Shown: piece by piece, positions 16,260 to 19,940 of the stretch
Layout: each line of letters starts with the position of its first letter
Position numbering within the stretch: position 1 is the stretch's first letter
Origin: Methanobrevibacter sp.
GTDB taxonomy: Archaea; Methanobacteriota; Methanobacteria; Methanobacteriales; Methanobacteriaceae
DNA length: 19,940 nt
NCBI GenBank assembly: GCA_009777005.1
Contig: WRMT01000014.1
Location: forward strand, 1 to 19,940
Direction of reading: 5' to 3'
Made by a program: the position numbers and the translations under genes
Notes under the pieces: model-generated
The model's input: the letters and a program-made list of their open reading frames with translations, nothing else
The model's database searches: none
Told to the model about the DNA's origin: nothing

Positions 16260-17150
16260 CTAAAATAAATCCAATAATTTAATATTAAATTCTCCTAAAG
16301 CACCATTAAAGTTTCCAGCAGATATTTTTACAATGCCCTCTATATCAAGAATACTTTCAATAGCTATTTTCATTGATTTTTTAATTGATTCTATATTAAC
16401 TCCATTAATAACAATTTCAGGAATATAATTTACATTTTCAGGAACATTAGACTCGTTTTTGAGAGAATTTTTTAATGATGGGCAATATTTATGATTTGTT
16501 GTTGGACCAATCCATGGATAATTAGTTTCAACCTTGGAAGCTGCAGAACATATTCCAAATGGAGCAATAACTCCTTCAACTTCATTAATAGCTTCAATAG
16601 CTATTTTTCCTGCTTCAAGAACAGTTTCTTTTTTTTCACACATATACCAAAAGTTAGCTCCCATAATTCCATTTGAATAACCTAACTTTGATTCAATTTT
16701 AAAGTCAGGAACAGCTATTGGAACATTTATCATTTCTCTGCCATAGCTAATTTCTTCCCATTCATAACCATCTCCACAATGTCCTACTTGTTTCATCATT
16801 CCAATATATCCTTCAGGATTTTCCGTCATATTGAAAACACTTGTAAATGGTTTAACAAGAATATCTTGTCGTATTCTATAGGATAATTCTAATTCAAATT
16901 TTTTTAAATCATCTAAACCAAACCAATATTGAACAATAGCTCCTATTCTCCCATCAGGAGTTTTATCTTCCTTTACAAAGGATTCTACTCCTCCTTCAAT
17001 TCTTCCAATAACAGCTCCAGGAGTAGAAGTAGAATCATATACAGCTTGTTTTAATGTTTCATAGTCTTCAGCTGTTATTAATGCTCTAATATATTTTCCT
17101 TCAAATGCCTCAAAAAATGTATCTTCAATTAATGAATATTTATTTTCCAT
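16260..17150 (-). CDS. Formylmethanofuran:tetrahydromethanopterin formyltransferase-like protein
   Basis: A 296-residue protein of Ftr length and fold. The ends match canonical Ftr well: IEDTFFEAFEGKYIRALITA (8-27), TPDGR (64-68), GDGYEWEE (126-133), GANFWYM (164-170), ASKVETNYPWIGPTTN (204-219), PEIVINGVN (244-252) with the acidic residue E245, and KISAGNFNGALGEFNIKLLDLF. The segment that should read close to TGFGTSVIMCPAEAGID is replaced by TSTPGAVIGRIEGGVESFV (41-59), and the middle (75-120) is also divergent. This matches the Ftr-like paralogue found by eha genes rather than the main methanogenesis enzyme. It may still transfer formyl groups, or bind one carrier for sensing. The ribosome site is weak (AGGTT). 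Confidence 0.88.
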   Translation of the reverse strand: MENKYSLIEDTFFEAFEGKYIRALITAEDYETLKQAVYDSTSTPGAVIGRIEGGVESFVKEDKTPDGRIGAIVQYWFGLDDLKKFELELSYRIRQDILVKPFTSVFNMTENPEGYIGMMKQVGHCGDGYEWEEISYGREMINVPIAVPDFKIESKLGYSNGIMGANFWYMCEKKETVLEAGKIAIEAINEVEGVIAPFGICSAASKVETNYPWIGPTTNHKYCPSLKNSLKNESNVPENVNYIPEIVINGVNIESIKKSMKIAIESILDIEGIVKISAGNFNGALGEFNIKLLDLF

Positions 17151-17776
17151 TTAGAAAACCTATAAATTTGTATTTTATATTTAAACTATTTAATGCATAT
17201 ATTTCTTAATAATTATTAATATACTATTATAATAATCATTATCTATGTTTGAAATTAGTTATTAATAAATATTACTCAATATTTAAATTATATCCAAAAC
17301 AAGATTAATAAAACATTCTATAACTTAAATTTTTTCCTATTTTTCAATCTTTTATAGGTTGCAGCTATTTATTAGCTATTTAAATGAAATCATTGTGAAG
17401 GATACGTGATTAAAATCTAAAAAAAGAATAAAAACAAATTAAAATCACTGTTAATTTTTAACAATTTTAATTGAAATAATTTCAAGGTTTTTTTCATAGA
17501 TTTTTGATTTGAAACCCATAAAAATTTCATAAACTAGTTTAATATAAAAAATTATTAATATAAATTATTGAATAATTAAATAAGAATAAATTTGAGCTTA
17601 ATAAGATTAAATTAACTCAAAAATGCTTTTTTTATAAAAAATTAATTTTAAAGATTTTTCCATATTCTTACACTCAACTTTTTCATATTATCCTTTTTTG
17701 AATTATCTTATTTTTTATTATCTATATTAAACATAAATATGTCAATATTTTTACTATTAAAGAAATTTCAGTTAAG
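17151..17776. other. Divergent intergenic region
   Basis: It separates the Ftr-like gene (minus) from the zinc-ribbon gene (plus) and must carry the Ftr-like promoter. A pair of TAGCTA-like sites lies near 17360-17380, and GTGAAGGATACGTGATT at 17395-17411 is a locally GC-richer patch. No coding frame or repeat array is seen. Confidence 0.45.
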
Positions 17777-17823
17777 TATAAATATTAGTATATTCATATA
17801 ATTGATTATGCAAAAACGGAGGT
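17777..17823 (+). promoter_or_regulatory. TATA box and ribosome binding site of the zinc-ribbon gene
   Basis: TATAAATA at 17777-17784 is a good archaeal TATA box, which predicts a transcript starting about 17805-17810. GGAGGT at 17818-17823 is the strongest ribosome binding site in the window and lies 11 bases before ATG 17835. This order supports ATG 17835 over the in-frame ATG 17808, which falls at about the predicted transcription start. Confidence 0.65.
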
Positions 17824-17834
17824 ATAGAGATAAT

Positions 17835-17972
17835 ATGTATTTTTCAGGCACCCACTCAGGAAAAGGAAGATATGTATGTACAGATTGTTATAAACCACTA
17901 TATTTAGAAGACAGTTTTGATATAATGCCTTTTTGCTCTGAATGTGGAAATCAACAATTTATAGCTGGTTAA
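17835..17972 (+). CDS. 45-residue zinc-ribbon protein
   Basis: A very small protein, MYFSGTHSGKGRYVCTDCYK followed by PLYLEDSFDIMPFCSECGNQ and five more residues. It has two knuckles, C15-TD-C18 and C34-SE-C37, separated by 15 residues: a classic zinc-ribbon or rubredoxin-like metal site that could bind zinc or iron. Similar small zinc-ribbon proteins beginning MYxSG and ending CPKCG-N-x-x-F occur, as I recall, in clostridia and methanogens without known function. The spacing between knuckles is too short for a true rubredoxin. It is preceded by a clear promoter and GGAGGT, so it is likely well expressed. It lies convergent to the ferritin gene. Confidence 0.85.
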   Translation: MYFSGTHSGKGRYVCTDCYKPLYLEDSFDIMPFCSECGNQQFIAG

Positions 17973-18073
17973 AACTATAATTTCAAAGTATTTTTATTTT
18001 AGCTATTGAAATTTGAAAAAAAAAGAATTAAGTGTTAATGTATTATTAACAATATTTTTAAGACAATAAATGT

Positions 18074-18103
18074 AAGCCCAATACTTTCAACTTAAGGCTT
18101 TTT
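18074..18103 (+). terminator. Stem-loop terminator candidate after the zinc-ribbon gene
   Basis: AAGCC (18074-18078) pairs with GGCTT (18096-18100) across a 17-base loop, and the T run continues to 18103. It lies about 100 bases after the zinc-ribbon stop codon. The stem is short, so this is a moderate call. Confidence 0.45.
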
Positions 18104-18120
18104 CATTAAATATTATTAAA

Positions 18121-18235
18121 AATCAATTATTTATTAAAAAATTGATTATAGGCAATTACCATTAATTTTCCTAAAAGATTTTTTTATTTTTCAATGAACT
18201 ACTAATTTTACTGAAAAAATTTGGTAATAGCCTAT
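18121..18235. repeat. Two adjacent inverted repeats, possible structured element
   Basis: AATCAATT (18121-18128) pairs exactly with AATTGATT (18140-18147). Directly adjoining, the 23-base arm 18148-18170 (beginning ATAGGC) pairs with 18213-18235 (ending GCCTAT) at 18 of 23 positions, including ATAGGC and ATTACCA blocks, across a 42-base centre. The GC-containing arms are unusual for this gap. It could be a hairpin RNA, a paired terminator or the remains of a small mobile element. Confidence 0.55.
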
Positions 18236-18389
18236 CAAAACAACCTTTAATATAAAAATTTTTAAAATAGAAGATTTTCTAAGAAACCAAATAGAATATT
18301 TTAAATGTTGAATAATTTTTTGATACTGCCAAAATTTTACATCTTATCAATTATTCTTATTGAAAAAAACTTTACTAATGAGAAATATT

Positions 18390-18590
18390 GATTATTTATT
18401 TGAAGTTTAGATTATTTTTATTGAAGTTAAGATTATTTTTTTTAATTTTAGATTATTTTTTTTAATTTTAGATTATTTTTTTTAAGTTTTGATTATTTTT
18501 TTTAAGTTTTGATTATTTTTTTTAAGTTTTGATTATTTTTTTTAAGTTTAGATTATTTTTTTTAAGTTTAGATTATTTTTATGAAATAAA
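18390..18590. repeat. 20-bp tandem array, nine to ten units
   Basis: GATTATTTTTTTTAAGTTTT and close variants repeat at 18390, 18410 (one base longer), 18431, 18451, 18471, 18491, 18511, 18531, 18551 and, degenerate, 18571. The three units at 18471-18530 are identical. From the third unit on, each carries a T8 tract. The array lies in the convergent gap between the zinc-ribbon gene (ends 17972) and ferritin (ends 18871). The remaining gap, 18591-18870, is A/T sequence with no gene. Confidence 0.95.
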
Positions 18591-18870
18591 TGTTATCAAA
18601 AGTTCAGTGTTTAATCTTGGTTGTTGTAAAAAAAAAAAGAAATTATTTTTTTCAGTGTTATTATTATTATTATTTTTTTGTAAAGATTAAGTTATAGCTA
18701 ATAGAAAATTAGGGATTTGCATAAAAAAAAGATTAAAAATGTTAAATTATATTTATAAATGATTTAAAGGTTTAATTTAAAAACTTTAGATTTAAGTAAG
18801 GATAATAAATAATAAAAAATATAAAAATAGAAGTTAAATTAATTGATTTTATTTCAAAATAAATGAAATT

Positions 18871-19380
18871 TTATTCTGATGTATTTGAGGTGAAGACACG
18901 ACTTGCAAATTCTGAATCTACTAAAAACATTCCATTAGAAGCTTCATTAGCCATTTTAACTTTATTCAATGCTGCAGCAGCTGATTCTTCTTCTTCAATT
19001 TGTTCAGCTACAAACCATTGTAAAAAGTTATTGGTAGCATGATCATTTTCTTCAATAGCTAAGTTCACTAAATCGTTTATCAAGTCTGTAACAACTTTTT
19101 CATGAGATAATACATGGTCAAAAACTTCAACAGGAGAATTCCATTCAAAATCTGGCTTTTCAATAGCTTCAAGAGTAACTTTTGCTCCTCTTCGAACAAC
19201 ATAATCATAGAATCTCATTGAATGAGATAGTTCTTCTTGAGCTTGTACTCTCATCCAATTAGCAAAACCACTTAAATCAAAATCTTCAAAATATGCTGCC
19301 ATAGCTAAATACAAGTATCCAGAATACATTTCTGCATTCAATTGTTTGTTTAACTCCTTTTCCATTTTTTTACTTACCAT
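18871..19380 (-). CDS. ftnA: Non-haem ferritin (FtnA type)
   Basis: A 169-residue four-helix ferritin, the subunit of a 24-mer shell that oxidises Fe2+ and stores Fe3+. The ferroxidase residues fall at the same numbers as in Escherichia coli FtnA: E17, E50, H53, E94, Q127 and E130 (AEMYSGYLYLAMA, AQEELSH, SHEKV, AEQIEEEE), with Y24 also present. No haem-ligand Met at the bacterioferritin position is evident. AAGGTG at 19386-19391 supports ATG 19380. The rubredoxin gene lies 202 bases upstream on the same strand, so the two could share regulation for iron or oxygen stress. The bacterial-type sequence suggests an old acquisition from bacteria; that is inference. Confidence 0.95.
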   Translation of the reverse strand: MVSKKMEKELNKQLNAEMYSGYLYLAMAAYFEDFDLSGFANWMRVQAQEELSHSMRFYDYVVRRGAKVTLEAIEKPDFEWNSPVEVFDHVLSHEKVVTDLINDLVNLAIEENDHATNNFLQWFVAEQIEEEESAAAALNKVKMANEASNGMFLVDSEFASRVFTSNTSE

Positions 19381-19581
19381 TTAAACACCTTAAAACTTAA
19401 TAAAAAAATTATTAAATGAAAATTAATTGAATTTTTGTTTTCTTTAAAATTTTCATTTTTATCCAAAAAAACTTTTTTATTTTAATAAATTTGATATTAA
19501 TTTTTATATAAAATACTTTATTTATTCTATAAAGTTTATATTAATTTTTATAGTAAAATTTGATGATATTTATTACTATTT

Positions 19582-19749
19582 TTAACTAACAAATTCTTCT
19601 TTTCCAACTCCACACATTGGACAAACCCAATCATCTGGTAAATCCGCAAAAGATGTTCCTGGTTCAATAGAATTGTCAGGATCTCCTTCATTTGGATCAT
19701 ATACATAACCACACATTTCACAAGTATATTTAGGTCCATTTTCACTCAT
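19582..19749 (-). CDS. rub: Rubredoxin
   Basis: A 55-residue rubredoxin with a single Fe(Cys)4 site: C10 and C13 in YTCEMCGYVYDP and C43 and C46 in WVCPMCGVGKEEF. The conserved aromatic and acidic residues are present (Y12-type knuckle, PGTSFADLPDDWVCP). It carries single electrons, in methanogens typically to F420-linked flavoprotein oxidases, rubrerythrins or superoxide reductase. The start is ATG 19749, with AAAGGA and GTGTGA upstream. A longer, overlapping frame at 19548-19745 is only its shadow. A likely TATA element, AAATATATAAG on minus, is at about 19813-19823. It fits with ferritin in an iron/oxygen-defence set. Confidence 0.96.
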   Translation of the reverse strand: MSENGPKYTCEMCGYVYDPNEGDPDNSIEPGTSFADLPDDWVCPMCGVGKEEFVS

Positions 19750-19840
19750 TTTTCACACTTTCCTTTATTTTTCTTATATTTATATCTATTTGATACTATC
19801 ATAATTTTACCTCTTATATATTTACTTCAAAAATATTTAT

Positions 19841-19940
19841 AAATAAGAAATATATATTATAAATAGTAAATATATATTATAATTCTGAGATATATATTAT
19901 TAATATTAAATATATATTAAATTTATGAGATATATATTAT
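19841..19940. repeat. 20-bp tandem array running off the window edge
   Basis: Five successive 20-base units (19841, 19861, 19881, 19901 and 19921) each end in the TATATATTAT or TATATATTAA core, with a more variable first half (for example TAAGAAA, CTGAGA, ATTAAA or ATGAGA). It lies upstream of the rubredoxin promoter and continues beyond the window. An 18-base part, 19845-19862, recurs exactly at 2083-2100. Confidence 0.85.

Noticed and set aside
18390..18590. Regular 20-bp repeats considered as a CRISPR array
   Set aside because: The units are contiguous with no unique spacers, and no cas gene is near.
19548..19745. A 65-residue open frame on minus at the right end
   Set aside because: It is a frame-shifted shadow of the rubredoxin gene at 19582-19749, which has all four cysteines.

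Overview
The window is very AT-rich archaeal DNA, most likely from a methanogen of the order Methanobacteriales and probably Methanobrevibacter-like. The case rests on a formylmethanofuran:tetrahydromethanopterin formyltransferase relative, an FwdC-like beta-helix protein, a six-cluster polyferredoxin, an archaeal class I HMG-CoA reductase and a lone SucD, together with Shine-Dalgarno sites of the GGAG/GGTG type and long, nearly GC-free intergenic gaps. The genus call is inference, since no rRNA or other marker gene lies in the window. I see no tRNA, rRNA or CRISPR array.

Layout. 1-351 is a degenerate tandem array, followed by a tandem-ACT protein (352-783) that faces a Gfo/Idh/MocA oxidoreductase (1020-2003, minus). 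2004-2843 holds the wreck of a probable transposase gene. 2844-5286 carries the FwdC-like protein and the HtpX membrane protease on plus. 5547-7072 carries a membrane-anchored signal-peptidase-like serine protease and type I 3-dehydroquinate dehydratase (AroD) on minus. 7548-8172 is decaying DNA: a membrane-anchored gene broken by two frameshifts and a stop, and a minus-strand coding remnant. 8381-12441 is a plus-strand block with an unrecognised conserved-looking protein, SucD, HMG-CoA reductase and a small acidic protein. 12879-17150 is a minus-strand block: CBS protein, polyferredoxin, PfkB-family kinase and Ftr-like protein, with the fossil C-terminus of a DNA methyltransferase/restriction enzyme between the last two. 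The right end is an iron/redox set: a 45-residue zinc-ribbon protein (plus), non-haem ferritin (minus) and rubredoxin (minus).

How the genes fit together. HMG-CoA reductase feeds isoprenoid lipid synthesis, AroD the shikimate pathway, and SucD the incomplete (reductive) TCA branch used for biosynthesis. The ACT protein probably belongs to an aryl-acid CoA ligase / indolepyruvate oxidoreductase locus lying to the left. The Ftr-like protein, kinase, polyferredoxin and CBS protein look to me like the flank of the energy-converting hydrogenase A (eha) locus of Methanothermobacter; that comparison is from memory. Ferritin, rubredoxin and the zinc-ribbon protein suggest iron storage and oxygen or redox defence.

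Two window-wide patterns stand out. The palindrome TAGCTA occurs roughly 55-60 times by my count, about ten times more than base composition predicts. All four large convergent gene junctions are filled with T-rich tandem repeats, each with a different unit. The part closest to an undescribed system is the Ftr-like / kinase / polyferredoxin / CBS block together with the FwdC-like gene.
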